The notes under the pieces are model-generated. The model searched no databases and was not told where the DNA came from. It worked only from the letters and a program-made list of their open reading frames with translations. The position numbers and the translations under genes are program-made. From NCBI GenBank assembly GCA_026646655.1, contig JAPKHT010000004.1:1-64000 (forward strand): a stretch of 64,000 bases of DNA, read 5' to 3'. Below are positions 52,061 through 62,422 of the stretch, in pieces. Origin of the DNA: JADLBR01 sp020847615 (GTDB lineage Bacteria; Verrucomicrobiota; Verrucomicrobiia; JADLBR01). Position 1 is the first letter of the stretch. Each line of letters begins with the position of its first letter.

Positions 52061-52621
52061 TCACTCGGCTGGAACCTCGGCGTACCCGAGAGGCTTGATC
52101 TTCTCTTGGGGCACAAAGGCCATGGCGGACGAATTCATGCAGTATCGCAGCCCGGTCGGCGGCGGCCCGTCGGGAAAGACATGCCCCAGGTGGCCGTCGC
52201 ATCGCGCGCACACGACCTCGGTCCTCACCATCCCGTGGCTGGTATCCTGCCGCTCCGCAACGGCGCCCTTCACCACAGGCTGCGAGAAACTCGGCCACCC
52301 CGTGCCGGAATCGAATTTGGTGCCCGACCGAAACAGCGGCGCGCCGCATCCGGCGCAAACAAAGATCCCCTTGGCGTGGAGGTCCCAGTAGCCGCCGCAG
52401 AAAGGCGGTTCCGTGCCGGCGCGGCGCAGCACCCGGTACTGCTCGGGGGCGAGGCGCGCCTTCCACTCATCCTCGGTGAGCGTCACCTTGCCCGCGTATT
52501 TCCTGTAGATCGGGTCCACCCCGGCGTCGCCTTTCACGTCGTCCCCTTTCTTCGCGTCCCCGTCAGTCCCAAAACATGCGGCGACGGCCGCCATCCATAC
52601 CACCGCTGTCACGAGTCTCAT
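52061..52621 (-). CDS. msrB: Exported methionine-R-sulfoxide reductase B
   Basis: 186 residues. N-terminus MRLVTAVVWMAAVAAC may be a lipoprotein signal (VAAC, Cys16). The MsrB domain covers ~45-180: GTEPPFCGGYWD, zinc ligands in CAGC (89/92) and CARC (138/141), FDSGTGWPSF and catalytic RYCMNSSAM (C161). It repairs R-methionine sulfoxide in envelope proteins, using thioredoxin-type reductants. Start chosen at ATG 52621 so the signal sits at the N-terminus; the frame extends to 52669. Confidence 0.92.
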   Translation of the reverse strand: MRLVTAVVWMAAVAACFGTDGDAKKGDDVKGDAGVDPIYRKYAGKVTLTEDEWKARLAPEQYRVLRRAGTEPPFCGGYWDLHAKGIFVCAGCGAPLFRSGTKFDSGTGWPSFSQPVVKGAVAERQDTSHGMVRTEVVCARCDGHLGHVFPDGPPPTGLRYCMNSSAMAFVPQEKIKPLGYAEVPAE

Positions 52622-52631
52622 GTCTCTCACC

Positions 52632-52904
52632 TCACGCGTCCCGACGACCGGCCCCGTTGCCCGGAACATACGCCTCGGTGTCCAGGCCAGGAATCCTGAC
52701 CTTCCGCATCCCGGGCTCCAGCTCGTCTTCGGGGATCATGATCACCTTTTTATTCCCGGCATCGTAATAGGGCACCAGCCGCACGGACCGCTCCACCGGC
52801 CGTTTCTGGAAAGCCTCCGATCGACCCACGAGTCGCCTCAGCCCCCGGCGGATCCACATCACCAGGCCGATGATCGCCGCAACCAGGATGAGAAACCGGA
52901 CCAT
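52632..52904 (-). CDS. Small membrane-anchored protein, unknown
   Basis: 90 residues. One N-terminal helix (FLILVAAIIGLVMWIRRGLR) then a short soluble part with YYDAGNKKVIMIPEDELEPG. It ends 10 nt before the MsrB start and 14 nt after the upstream gene stop on the same strand. The family is not recognised. Confidence 0.65.
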   Translation of the reverse strand: MVRFLILVAAIIGLVMWIRRGLRRLVGRSEAFQKRPVERSVRLVPYYDAGNKKVIMIPEDELEPGMRKVRIPGLDTEAYVPGNGAGRRDA

Positions 52905-52918
52905 ACGCTTTTCCTACT

Positions 52919-53686
52919 CTAGCCCACCTCGGGACCCGGCGCCACTTCCGGCGCGGGCACCGCGACGAGTTCCCGCAGGATCGGGTCCAGTCGCTCGATG
53001 GCGATGGCCTCGAGGTCGTCCCCGGATACGACGACCAGTTCCCGCTCGGGCAGGAAATACTCCAGCGCCAGAACGGGCGCCTCGAGCGGGCGGGCAATCT
53101 TCAGCAGCCTGTGCTCAATGGCCAGGTCCAAGAGGTCATCCTTCGGGTCCCCGGCTTTCTCCCCACGCCAATCGCAGAGTTCGAGAGCCCGCCCCGCCGG
53201 GCGCCTCACCCCGGCCAATGGGCCATCGACCAACACGCGCGTGTCGCCCGCGGGCAGCGGCACCGCATCCAGCGTGAATTCATGCCGCGGCAACACCTTC
53301 CTCCAATCGAGCCTCGGGCCTTGGCCAACGCGCCAGCCCACCGCCTCCGCGCACCATCGGCGGCATGCCTCCGCCAGGCGCGCCGCGTCCGCCACGCGGC
53401 CCGCGCCAGTCATTTCCTCAAGGATCTGACCCGCCCAGAGCTGGTGCATCTCGGACCAGAGCGCCGGCCACTGCGCCAGCGGCCGGCCGCGCGGGGCCTC
53501 GGGATCAAGGAGACGATCCACCAGGGCCATCACCCCATCGCGGAAGAGCGCGCCCACCGGGCGGCCCGCCGCCGAGACGATGCCCGCGCGGACCGGGGGC
53601 CTCCGCCCCGCCGTCAGTTCGGAGCGCCAGCGCGGGTCGGCGCAGGCGCGCTTCAGTTCCGCCAGACTCAATCGTGTGTTCGCCAT
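52919..53686 (-). CDS. Uncharacterised protein, third gene of NTPase operon
   Basis: 255 residues from MANTRLSLAELKRACADPRW. Helical start, then ALFRDGVMALVDRLLDPEAP and a central region WPALWSEMHQLWAGQIL; C-terminal LALEYFLPERELVVVSGDDL. No known domain is recognised. Its start overlaps the NTPase stop by 19 bp, which strongly suggests translational coupling and a shared complex. Possibly an adaptor or effector of the NTPase. Confidence 0.7.
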   Translation of the reverse strand: MANTRLSLAELKRACADPRWRSELTAGRRPPVRAGIVSAAGRPVGALFRDGVMALVDRLLDPEAPRGRPLAQWPALWSEMHQLWAGQILEEMTGAGRVADAARLAEACRRWCAEAVGWRVGQGPRLDWRKVLPRHEFTLDAVPLPAGDTRVLVDGPLAGVRRPAGRALELCDWRGEKAGDPKDDLLDLAIEHRLLKIARPLEAPVLALEYFLPERELVVVSGDDLEAIAIERLDPILRELVAVPAPEVAPGPEVG

Positions 53687-55728
53687 CGCAATACCACCGC
53701 CCCGTCCCCGCGCACGACCTCGATCGCCGGATCGTGCCGGCACGCCTCCAGGATCGCCCCATCGCCCCAAGGGCGAGAGAGCCGCGCCGCGAGATGCCCC
53801 AGGCCAATGAACAGCGCATCCCTGACCATGACATGCACCTCATCCATCAGCGCCTCCTCGGGCTCCCGGGCAAAAATTTCGGACGGCTCCCCCGCGACGG
53901 TCGCGCCGGGAGATTCCACGAGCCGCTGCCAGAATGCCTCCAGCCTCGCGCGCACGAACGCCATCACCTCGGCGCCGCTCGCCGCGATATCCCCCTGCAC
54001 GGCATTGGCGTAGAGCTCGTGCGCCGCGTAGATGTGCGCAAGCTGCAGGTCGGTTAACCGGAACACGTGCATGTGAGACCGCTTCGCGACCTCGATCTCG
54101 GGCGCGATCTTCCACGGCCCGGGCACCGGAGGGTGCCGCCTCACCCGCAAAAACACCGATTTGGCCACCACGCCCGCAGCGCGCGCCCCCTCGGACAGCA
54201 TCGCCGATTCGCGGACGATGCCCTCCCACCGCCTCCAATTCGTCCCTCCCTCAAACCCGAACACGGCGCGCCGCCCCGGCAGGTCCCACTGCACGGAAAA
54301 ATAGCCCCGCGGGTGCCGGTGCGCCGAGATCACCACGCCGCGCCAACCGCGGGCGACTTCCTGCACCAGCCACTGGAGAATGTCGGGCTCATACTGCAGC
54401 CGCTTGGGCTTCTGCCCCAATCCGGATGCGATCCGCGCGTAGGTCTCCGCGAGCCCCTCCTCCGGCGCCGCGGCCATGTGCCGGCCCGCCATCGACTCCC
54501 ACCGCGAGCGGCACGCCTGCAAGAAATGCCGCGCCCCATGGCGCTGCTTTTCGGCGAAAACGCCGCCCAGCCACTCGGCGGAGAGAAACGCCTTGGCCGT
54601 GGCCTCGTCCACCTTGCGCTCTTCGAGCCGCCTCCCGGCCAACTCGCGCGCCTGCCCGATGTCCAGCCCATCCAGCTCGACGGGTGGCGTGGCAAAACGA
54701 TCGCGATACGCCAGTTGGAGCCGCGGGAGGATCAGCCGCGTCCAGGGGTCGAGATTCGCGGTCACCACCGTCATCTGATTCAGGCCGTTCTGCACCATCT
54801 CGGCCACGACCATGCCGAAGACCGTCGCCAGCTCGGCGTCGTCGCCATACAGCTCCGTCTGGTCGAAGCAGAACACGAAAGGCCGATGGAACCCGGCCAG
54901 CGCACACAGGTCAAACAGGCGGCCCTTGCACAGGTCATTGAGCTCCGATGCGGAATCCTCCGGCCTGGGAAGATCCGACGGACGAATCCCCAGTTCCTCG
55001 ACCTCGCCAGAGTCCAGGGACTCCCCCTTCATCCAATCCACGCACATCGTCCGCCTTTGGAAATCCTCGCGCGAATAGATGTAGTGGAAAAAGGCCCGCA
55101 GCCATGATCCGGACAGCGCCTGCAGGTTCAGCCCAGCGCGCCGCAGCTCGCTCTCCATGAATGGCAACAGGTTGCCGAATTCCTGCCTCAGCCAACCCGA
55201 CCAGACCTCGTCCTGCCCACCCAGGACGCGCACGGGGTCGGACAGCACGTGGCGCGCGGACGCCTCCCGGTCGCCGCCCTCCACCAGGCCGGCCCTCATC
55301 GCGCGGGCCACCAGATCCGCGATCACGTGGCACGCGAGCGAATCCAGTGCCGTCGGACCCGAGGGCCCACCCTCCGGGTAATCCAGCTCCTGCACGGTGC
55401 GCAGGAGGATCGACCGCCAGCAGGCCGCCGGGTTCTGGAATGGCCTCACGTAGACCAGCGTCGCCTCGCCCCCGAGCCGTGACAGAAGGCGCCCGATGAG
55501 ATGGCTCTTGCCAAACCCCGGCTCCACCGAGGTCACCAGCACCGCGTGCGAGAGCCGCGATTCCGTCCTCGGTCGCGGCGGCGCCAGCAGCGGACGGACC
55601 CTCGCCGCCAGCGATTCAAGGGCGGCATCGTTTAGGCCGGCCACCGGTCGCTCCACCCGCCTCGGCTCGAAAACGATATTGTCCTCGAACGGATTCGGTT
55701 GGTCCCTGGCTGAATTTCCGTCGGCCAT
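53668..55728 (-). CDS. Large P-loop NTPase (STAND/KAP/AAA-like), unknown system
   Basis: 686 residues. Walker A is VTSVEPGFGKSHLIGRLLSR (~70-85), Walker B is PFVFCFDQTELYGDDAEL with the acidic pair. Downstream helical segments (LDIGQARELAGRRLEERKVD, FLSAEWLGGVFAEKQRHGAR) resemble the lid and helical parts of ATP-sensing NTPases. The C-terminal ~200 residues (MHVFRLTDLQLAHIYAAHEL) may bind a partner. No nuclease, protease or TIR motif is visible in this protein. Flanked by two uncharacterised genes in a compact operon, it is a candidate for a defence or DNA-handling system. Not assignable to a named system from sequence alone. Confidence 0.75.
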   Translation of the reverse strand: MADGNSARDQPNPFEDNIVFEPRRVERPVAGLNDAALESLAARVRPLLAPPRPRTESRLSHAVLVTSVEPGFGKSHLIGRLLSRLGGEATLVYVRPFQNPAACWRSILLRTVQELDYPEGGPSGPTALDSLACHVIADLVARAMRAGLVEGGDREASARHVLSDPVRVLGGQDEVWSGWLRQEFGNLLPFMESELRRAGLNLQALSGSWLRAFFHYIYSREDFQRRTMCVDWMKGESLDSGEVEELGIRPSDLPRPEDSASELNDLCKGRLFDLCALAGFHRPFVFCFDQTELYGDDAELATVFGMVVAEMVQNGLNQMTVVTANLDPWTRLILPRLQLAYRDRFATPPVELDGLDIGQARELAGRRLEERKVDEATAKAFLSAEWLGGVFAEKQRHGARHFLQACRSRWESMAGRHMAAAPEEGLAETYARIASGLGQKPKRLQYEPDILQWLVQEVARGWRGVVISAHRHPRGYFSVQWDLPGRRAVFGFEGGTNWRRWEGIVRESAMLSEGARAAGVVAKSVFLRVRRHPPVPGPWKIAPEIEVAKRSHMHVFRLTDLQLAHIYAAHELYANAVQGDIAASGAEVMAFVRARLEAFWQRLVESPGATVAGEPSEIFAREPEEALMDEVHVMVRDALFIGLGHLAARLSRPWGDGAILEACRHDPAIEVVRGDGAVVLRWRTHD

Positions 55729-55733
55729 AACGC

Positions 55734-56528
55734 TCAGATCACCAGCCGGACCCTCAGGTGCGGCTCCCCGGCCGCGGTCACCGCAGCCTGCCGTGCCGCG
55801 TCATCGGCCAGCGACCAGTCCCCGCGTCCCAGATGCGCCCTGCCCATCCGGCTCTGCTCCAACAGCCACGCGGCCAATTCCTCTTGCGCCATGCCCGCCT
55901 CCCGCCGCAGATCCGCGATCACAACATCGCTGAATCCTCCCTGCTCCACAAGTCGCCGGTACGCCCCGATGATCCGAAATCGCGGCTCGTGCGCCACCGG
56001 CGGCTCCGGCGGCGGGGGGGCCGCGGGCGGCATCGGACCCTTCGCCCCAAGGCTATCCGCATGGCCGTAGAGGACCGATCCGCCCCGGCGCAGGGCGACC
56101 AGCCTTCCCGATTTCACCAGGGAGCGCAGCGCCGCGTCCAAAAGGTATTCCTCCGCCGCGCTGCACCAGGCGGCCATGTCCTCCCTCCCGAGCACAGCGG
56201 CCCGCTTCAGCGAGGCGCGCGCATCGATCTTCTTTGCGAGCGCCTCCTTGCTCGGGGCGCGATCCGCCAGGATCGCCAATGCATCCCGCCCGTCCCCAAA
56301 AACAACGGCATCGCCAGCCCCGACCAGCGCCCGAAGCGCCCTATGCCGCGCATCGTCGTTCCTCCTGACCCCCAACTGCGCGAGGCTCGCCCCCCTTCCC
56401 GCCGCCCGCCGCAGCGCCACCAGCACCGCCACGCGCGCCTCCTCGTTCACCGGGCTAACCCGCCGAACCTTGCGCCTCTCCGGAGCACGGCTCTTCTTCT
56501 TCGCCTGCCTCGCTTTGCCCTTGCGCAT
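55734..56528 (-). CDS. Basic, winged-helix-like protein, first gene of NTPase operon
   Basis: 264 residues from ATG 56528 (a TTG at 56549 adds seven). The first 30 residues are very basic (RKGKARQAKKKSRAPERRKV). Then repeated helical units (ALRRAAGRGASLAQLGVRRN, AALRSLVKSGRLVALRRGGS, RRLVEQGGFSDVVIADLRRE) each resemble a winged-helix/MarR-like wing with a charged turn, so DNA binding or protein scaffolding is plausible. Its stop is 5 nt before the NTPase start. A perfect palindrome lies just upstream of the start, a candidate autoregulatory operator. Confidence 0.65.
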   Translation of the reverse strand: MRKGKARQAKKKSRAPERRKVRRVSPVNEEARVAVLVALRRAAGRGASLAQLGVRRNDDARHRALRALVGAGDAVVFGDGRDALAILADRAPSKEALAKKIDARASLKRAAVLGREDMAAWCSAAEEYLLDAALRSLVKSGRLVALRRGGSVLYGHADSLGAKGPMPPAAPPPPEPPVAHEPRFRIIGAYRRLVEQGGFSDVVIADLRREAGMAQEELAAWLLEQSRMGRAHLGRGDWSLADDAARQAAVTAAGEPHLRVRLVI

Positions 56529-56543
56529 CCGCTTCCATACTGC

Positions 56544-56580
56544 ACCCAAACACGCGGCATTTAAAATGCCGAATTTGGGT
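56544..56580. promoter_or_regulatory. Nested palindrome upstream of NTPase operon
   Basis: CGGCATTTAAAATGCCG (56555-56571) is a perfect 17-bp palindrome, enclosed by ACCCAAA (56544-56550) and TTTGGGT (56574-56580). It lies between the PEGA-protein stop and the first gene of the operon. No T-run is present, so an operator or processing hairpin is likelier than an intrinsic terminator. Confidence 0.55.
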
Positions 56581-58151
56581 CACGGCACGAGAAATACGCG
56601 TCCGGTGAATGGACACTTGATCTCCGTGCCGCGGGCGTAGGGCCGGCCGGTGGCAAAGTCGCGCACCTCCACCAGGCCAGAGTTCGGGCTGTACGGGCTT
56701 CGGACGTAGCCCGGCTTGCCGGGCACGGGAATGCCGATGCCGTGCCCAGAGGGTTTCTGGAGCACGACCCGGTGCTCCAGGCGCTGCCCGCCCTGGATCG
56801 CGAGGGCCATCTCCTCCTCAAAATAGCCTGCCAGCGCCAACTTGACCTGCACGGTTCCCGCCACCCCGCGGATCGCGAGCGGCGACTGGCCCATCGGTTG
56901 GCCATTGACGGCGACGGTCGCACCCTCCGGCTCCGTCACGATGACGACCTCCCCAAACGCCTGCAGCGCGCCCGCCAAGGCGACCTCCTCGGCGGCCGCC
57001 ACGTTCCCCGAGACCACGGCGGGCTGATACCCCTCCATCTCGAGCGTAAAGGTCACGGGTCCCGGTTTGACCTCGCCGAGCCTCAGCGGCGTCTGGCCAA
57101 GGGCGATCCCGTCCCTCTTGACCCAGGCCCCCGGCGGTTCCGAGGTGACGATGACAGCGCCAAAAACAAACTCGGGCGTCACGGAGACCAATTGGTTTCG
57201 CAAGATCTCCACGTCGCGCCGCAGCACCCAGGAGCCCCGCTGCACCTTGAGGGAATATCGGCCCGTCGGGACGTCATCGATCTGCGCGGGACTGGTGCCG
57301 CGATACGTGCGCCGGCCATCACTCGGGGGCGACGCCGGCCCCGGCGCGGTCGTCCCCCCATCCCCGCCCGCGGCCGGCCCCAATCCGCCGGCCATCGGCA
57401 TCGCCGCCGATTCTGGACTCTGCAGACCAAATCCGTCCGCATGGGTCGCGACCGGAGTGCGGAGATCCAGGGGTGCCATGGGCGGGTGCGGGGCGACCCC
57501 GGGCCCCTCGATCCCCGATGTTTGCGCCAATTCCGCGGACTGCCCTGCAGGCTCCAGCAGAAATTCGGCGCCCTCGGGCACCGTCGAGATCCGCACGGCC
57601 CCCACCGACCTCGTCATGCGCACCACCCCGAGGCTGGTCACCTCGTTCTCGCGCACCTCGGCAGAGGCAACCGCCTCCTCGTGCCCCTCGAGCGTCAGCT
57701 TGAAGTCGTGCCGCCCCAGTCTCAGATCGCCGACCGTGGTCGGTGCCAATCCCACCCGCTTGCCATCGCAAAAGACCTCGGCCCCCGCGGGTTCGGAGAC
57801 CACGCGAACCGATCCCCTCGCCCGCTCCAATCGCTCGGCCTCGAGCCGCGCCGCCTCCTCCGCGCGCAGCCGCGCCATCTCCTGCGCCCGCTGCTCCAGA
57901 TAGTAATACGCCCCCGTGCCCGCCCCCCCCAAGAACGCGAGCGCCAGAATGCAGACCCAGATGCCCCGCCGCCCCCTCCGGGGCGCCGCGATGGTCTCGG
58001 GGACCGGCGGCTCCGGAGACGCCTCTGCCGCAAAACCCTCAACCGGCACCCCCGCCTCCGGAGGCGCCCAGGGCGGAGGCTGACCCCCCGTAACATCCGC
58101 CTCCGGCAATGCCGGCGTCTCCTGCGTCTCACCCTGTTGCTGCGATTCCAT
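56580..58151 (-). CDS. PEGA-domain membrane-anchored protein
   Basis: 523 residues. A Pro-rich cytosolic head (~1-60), a membrane helix (WVCILALAFLGGAGTGAYYYL, ~65-85), then a charged coiled segment (RAQEMARLRAEEAARLEAER). At least four PEGA repeats follow, each with the pattern SEPAGAEVFCDGKRVGLAPT or VTEPEGATVAVNGQPMGQSP. A ~90-residue Pro/Gly/Ala-rich insert (SGIEGPGVAPHPPMAPLDLR onward) separates the second and third repeats. PEGA domains are surface-exposed and probably bind cell-wall polymer; the protein may be an envelope scaffold. The C-terminus ends TEIKCPFTGRVFLVP. Confidence 0.8.
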   Translation of the reverse strand: MESQQQGETQETPALPEADVTGGQPPPWAPPEAGVPVEGFAAEASPEPPVPETIAAPRRGRRGIWVCILALAFLGGAGTGAYYYLEQRAQEMARLRAEEAARLEAERLERARGSVRVVSEPAGAEVFCDGKRVGLAPTTVGDLRLGRHDFKLTLEGHEEAVASAEVRENEVTSLGVVRMTRSVGAVRISTVPEGAEFLLEPAGQSAELAQTSGIEGPGVAPHPPMAPLDLRTPVATHADGFGLQSPESAAMPMAGGLGPAAGGDGGTTAPGPASPPSDGRRTYRGTSPAQIDDVPTGRYSLKVQRGSWVLRRDVEILRNQLVSVTPEFVFGAVIVTSEPPGAWVKRDGIALGQTPLRLGEVKPGPVTFTLEMEGYQPAVVSGNVAAAEEVALAGALQAFGEVVIVTEPEGATVAVNGQPMGQSPLAIRGVAGTVQVKLALAGYFEEEMALAIQGGQRLEHRVVLQKPSGHGIGIPVPGKPGYVRSPYSPNSGLVEVRDFATGRPYARGTEIKCPFTGRVFLVP

Positions 58152-58172
58152 GCGTGCCCACGAGCGATCGGC

Positions 58173-58619
58173 TCATTCCTTGCTTTGGCTGTCCATCACG
58201 ATCGTCACCGGTCCTTCGTTACACAGGCGGACGCTCATCATGGCCCCGAACTGGCCCTTGGCAACCCGCCCGCCCAGGTGAGCCGACAGCTCCCGGCAAA
58301 ACCCCTCGTACAATGGCTCGGCCACCTCCGGTCGCGCCGCCCGATGGTACGACGGCCGCGTCCCCTTCTTGGTGCTCGCATGCAATGTGAATTGGCTGAC
58401 CACCAGCGCCTCGCACTCGAGGTCGCGGGCCGAGATGTCCCCCCCGTCACCCTCGAAAATCCGCATCCGGGCGATCCGGTCTGCCAGCCAGGCCGCATCC
58501 GCCTCGGAATCCTCTCGCCCAACGCCCAAAAACACGACGACCCCGCGGCCGATCCGCCCGATCACCTCGGCCCCGACCTCGACCTCTGCCCAGGATGCCC
58601 GCTGAACCACCGCCCTCAT
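58173..58619 (-). CDS. dtd: D-aminoacyl-tRNA deacylase
   Basis: 148 residues, matching the family length. MRAVVQRASWAEVEV is the typical opening, VVSQFTLHASTKKGTRPSYH holds the SQFTL motif, and CNEGPVTIVMD matches the NxGPVT motif at the C-terminus. It hydrolyses D-amino acids mis-attached to tRNA (mainly D-Tyr), also removing Gly from tRNA-Ala. Start ATG 58619. A housekeeping protein on the minus strand, divergent from the secreted gene at 58685. Confidence 0.95.
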   Translation of the reverse strand: MRAVVQRASWAEVEVGAEVIGRIGRGVVVFLGVGREDSEADAAWLADRIARMRIFEGDGGDISARDLECEALVVSQFTLHASTKKGTRPSYHRAARPEVAEPLYEGFCRELSAHLGGRVAKGQFGAMMSVRLCNEGPVTIVMDSQSKE

Positions 58620-58684
58620 GAATGGAGTCTTTTTCGTTTGCCCGATCCCCGGCCCTAAGCAAGATTTCCCTTCGGGCCACCATC

Positions 58685-59245
58685 ATGAACCCCAGAACGA
58701 TCCTCCTCCAAGCCGTCTCCTTGGCGTCCATCCTGTCGGGCCAGATCCTGTGCGGCCAGACCACGCCGGGCCAGCCGAGCGAAAGCTCCACCCAGGGCCA
58801 GCAGGCGCCCAGCCGCGTCCCCCTCTGGGAGTGCTCCCTTCCGACGGGAAAATTCGCCGTCGATATCCGCACGATCTCGTCGGTCAGCATGCACGAGTAT
58901 CTGGTGGATGGCGGCCTGAAGGTCACGGAGGTCACCGTCTGCCCGCTCGGTTCCGCCATCGCGCGCTTCTATTTTGCCGAACCCATGACCGTGTCCTCCC
59001 CGGCCGGCATCGGCCAGTCGGTCCTCGACCAGATGCAGCAGAAGATCCGCGAGGGCGCCGAGCGCGTCGCGGGCGGTTCCGGCAACGAGGCCCTGCTCTA
59101 TCAGGTGATCAAGAAGTACCCCGAGGCCACGCACGCGCACACCATCGAGTTCCGCCTCAAGTCCCGCGAGCAGGCCGACAAGATCTACGAGAGCGCCTAC
59201 GGCGCCTGGCGCCAATACCGCCCCGCCAAACTCGATGTCGAGTGA
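58685..59245 (+). CDS. Secreted protein, unknown
   Basis: 186 residues. Signal peptide TILLQAVSLASILSGQILCG with a Gln/Ser-rich linker after it. Mature part WECSLPTGKFAVDIRTISSV, VTVCPLGSAIARFYFAEPMT, LDQMQQKIREGAERVAGGSG; helical end KSREQADKIYESAYGAWRQY. No recognised family. The start at 58685 puts the signal at the N-terminus; the longer frame from 58622 lacks it. It shares a divergent promoter region with dtd. Confidence 0.65.
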   Translation: MNPRTILLQAVSLASILSGQILCGQTTPGQPSESSTQGQQAPSRVPLWECSLPTGKFAVDIRTISSVSMHEYLVDGGLKVTEVTVCPLGSAIARFYFAEPMTVSSPAGIGQSVLDQMQQKIREGAERVAGGSGNEALLYQVIKKYPEATHAHTIEFRLKSREQADKIYESAYGAWRQYRPAKLDVE

Positions 59246-59275
59246 GGCCAGCCGCGGGCCGCGGTGTCCCGGACC

Positions 59276-60139
59276 TCAGCGCCCCAGCACCAGGCACACC
59301 CACCCCTCCGAACCCCGCCGCGCGAGCAACCGACAGCCCGCGAAGGCCCGGATGACTTCCGCGCTCTGATTCGGCCGGATGCCCGAGAGAATCAGTCGGC
59401 CCCCCGGCCTGACCGCCCCCCGCAGCGCCCGCGCGTGGGACACCAGCGGGCCGCTCAGGATGTTGGCCGCCACCACGTCGAAACACCCCCGCCCCAGCGC
59501 CGCCAAGTCCATCCGCCGCACGGCCACCCGCACCCCGTTCCTGCGAATATTCTCGCGCGCCTCCCTCACCGCGGAAGCATCGCTGTCGAACGCCTCCACG
59601 CCCTCCGCCCCCAGTTTCGCGGACGCGATCGCCAGAATCCCGCTCCCGCAGCCCGCATCCAACATCGAGCGGAACGGCCACGCCTCCGCCAGCGCACGCA
59701 GGCACATCCTCGTGGTCGCGTGCTGGCCCGTCCCAAATGCGGGCCCGGCCGGAACCCACACCACCGCCCGCCCACGGTCCCGCCGCGCCCACGAAGCGGC
59801 CTGCGCCGCCGTCGCGACCACCAGCAACTTCCGCCCAATCCGCAATGGCATCGCCCGGGGTTCCTGCGGGCGCCACCAGACATCGGCTCCAAGGCGCAAC
59901 ACCCGCCCCCCAAAACGCGATTTCAAGCGCTCCGCCGCGCCCCGCCCCCCGGGATACACGTCCACCCGCACCGCCGATCGGTGGGCCTCCTCGGTCACGA
60001 TCATCCGCGACCCGAAACGCGCCCCCCAGGCCGCGGTCCACACTTCCGCAGCCAGCGGCGCGAACCACTTCCGCCACACGAGCACCGGCCCCGGCAACCG
60101 CGGCGCCCGCCCCGCACCTCGCCCGCATTTCTCCGACAT
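59276..60139 (-). CDS. prmA: Ribosomal protein L11 methyltransferase-like (PrmA)
   Basis: 287 residues. PAFGTGQHATTRMCLRALAE is the PrmA substrate loop, followed by the SAM-binding motif LDAGCGSGILAIASAKLGAE and FDVVAANILSGPL (NIL motif), then RPGGRLILSGI. It trimethylates L11 at Lys/N-terminus. The N-terminal ~60 residues (MSEKCGRGAGRAPRLPG onward) are divergent. Start uncertain: MIVTEEAHRS near residue 50 is an alternative. Divergent from the helicase across 116 bp. Confidence 0.85.
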   Translation of the reverse strand: MSEKCGRGAGRAPRLPGPVLVWRKWFAPLAAEVWTAAWGARFGSRMIVTEEAHRSAVRVDVYPGGRGAAERLKSRFGGRVLRLGADVWWRPQEPRAMPLRIGRKLLVVATAAQAASWARRDRGRAVVWVPAGPAFGTGQHATTRMCLRALAEAWPFRSMLDAGCGSGILAIASAKLGAEGVEAFDSDASAVREARENIRRNGVRVAVRRMDLAALGRGCFDVVAANILSGPLVSHARALRGAVRPGGRLILSGIRPNQSAEVIRAFAGCRLLARRGSEGWVCLVLGR

Positions 60140-60255
60140 GCCCACACCCAACGCCGCCGGCGCCAAGATGCCAGAAAAATGATCCGGCAGGGGTGCCTAA
60201 ACCGCACCGCGCCGCCCCACTTTGCCCTTTGTCTTTTAGCGCGATCTCGGCCACG

Positions 60256-62019
<1,764 letters not shown>

Positions 62020-62040
62020 GCCGGCCCGCCGCGGCCCTCC

Positions 62041-62379
62041 TCACCCCAGCCGCGCCGCGGCCGCCTCGTGTGCCTTGCGCATCCGGCGGCACACCAGGTC
62101 GCACAGCTCGAATATCCCGGGGTCGTCGATCCGATAGTACGCGTTTAATCCCGCGCGCCGCCTCGCCACCATCCCCGCGTCCATCAGCACCCGCAGGTGC
62201 CTCGACACATTCGCCTGCCCCGCCCCCGTCGCCCCCACCAGCTCGGTCACCGTCCGCTCCCCACCCCCCAGCGCCTGCAGGATCCTCAGCCGCATCGGCT
62301 CCGCCAGCACCCCGAACCGCGCCGCCACCAGCTCCAGCGCCTCCCAAGTCATCGCTTCCCTCTTCGCCCCGCGTTTCAT
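62041..62379 (-). CDS. ArsR-family transcriptional repressor
   Basis: 112 residues from ATG 62379. The winged helix is clear: LAEPMRLRILQALGGGERTV, TELVGATGAGQANVSRHLRV (recognition helix) and LMDAGMVARRRAGLNAYYRI. No CxC metal motif in the helix; a Cys pair near the C-terminus (ELCDLVCRR) could be thiol sensor residues as in SqrR/BigR-type persulfide sensors. It is divergently transcribed from the rhodanese gene over an AT-rich palindrome. Expected to repress both. Starts further upstream would run into the palindrome. Confidence 0.9.
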   Translation of the reverse strand: MKRGAKREAMTWEALELVAARFGVLAEPMRLRILQALGGGERTVTELVGATGAGQANVSRHLRVLMDAGMVARRRAGLNAYYRIDDPGIFELCDLVCRRMRKAHEAAAARLG

Positions 62380-62386
62380 CTTTTCG

Positions 62387-62422
62387 GCTTGTAATATAAT
62401 CATATAATTATATATTGCAAGC
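62387..62422. promoter_or_regulatory. AT-rich palindromic operator between arsR-type and rhodanese genes
   Basis: GCTTGTAATATA and TATATTGCAAGC form an imperfect 36-bp palindrome ending directly at the rhodanese ATG (62423) and 7 bp before the repressor ATG. It is the AT-richest spot of this GC-rich region, as expected of an operator-promoter. The rhodanese message may be leaderless. Confidence 0.75.
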
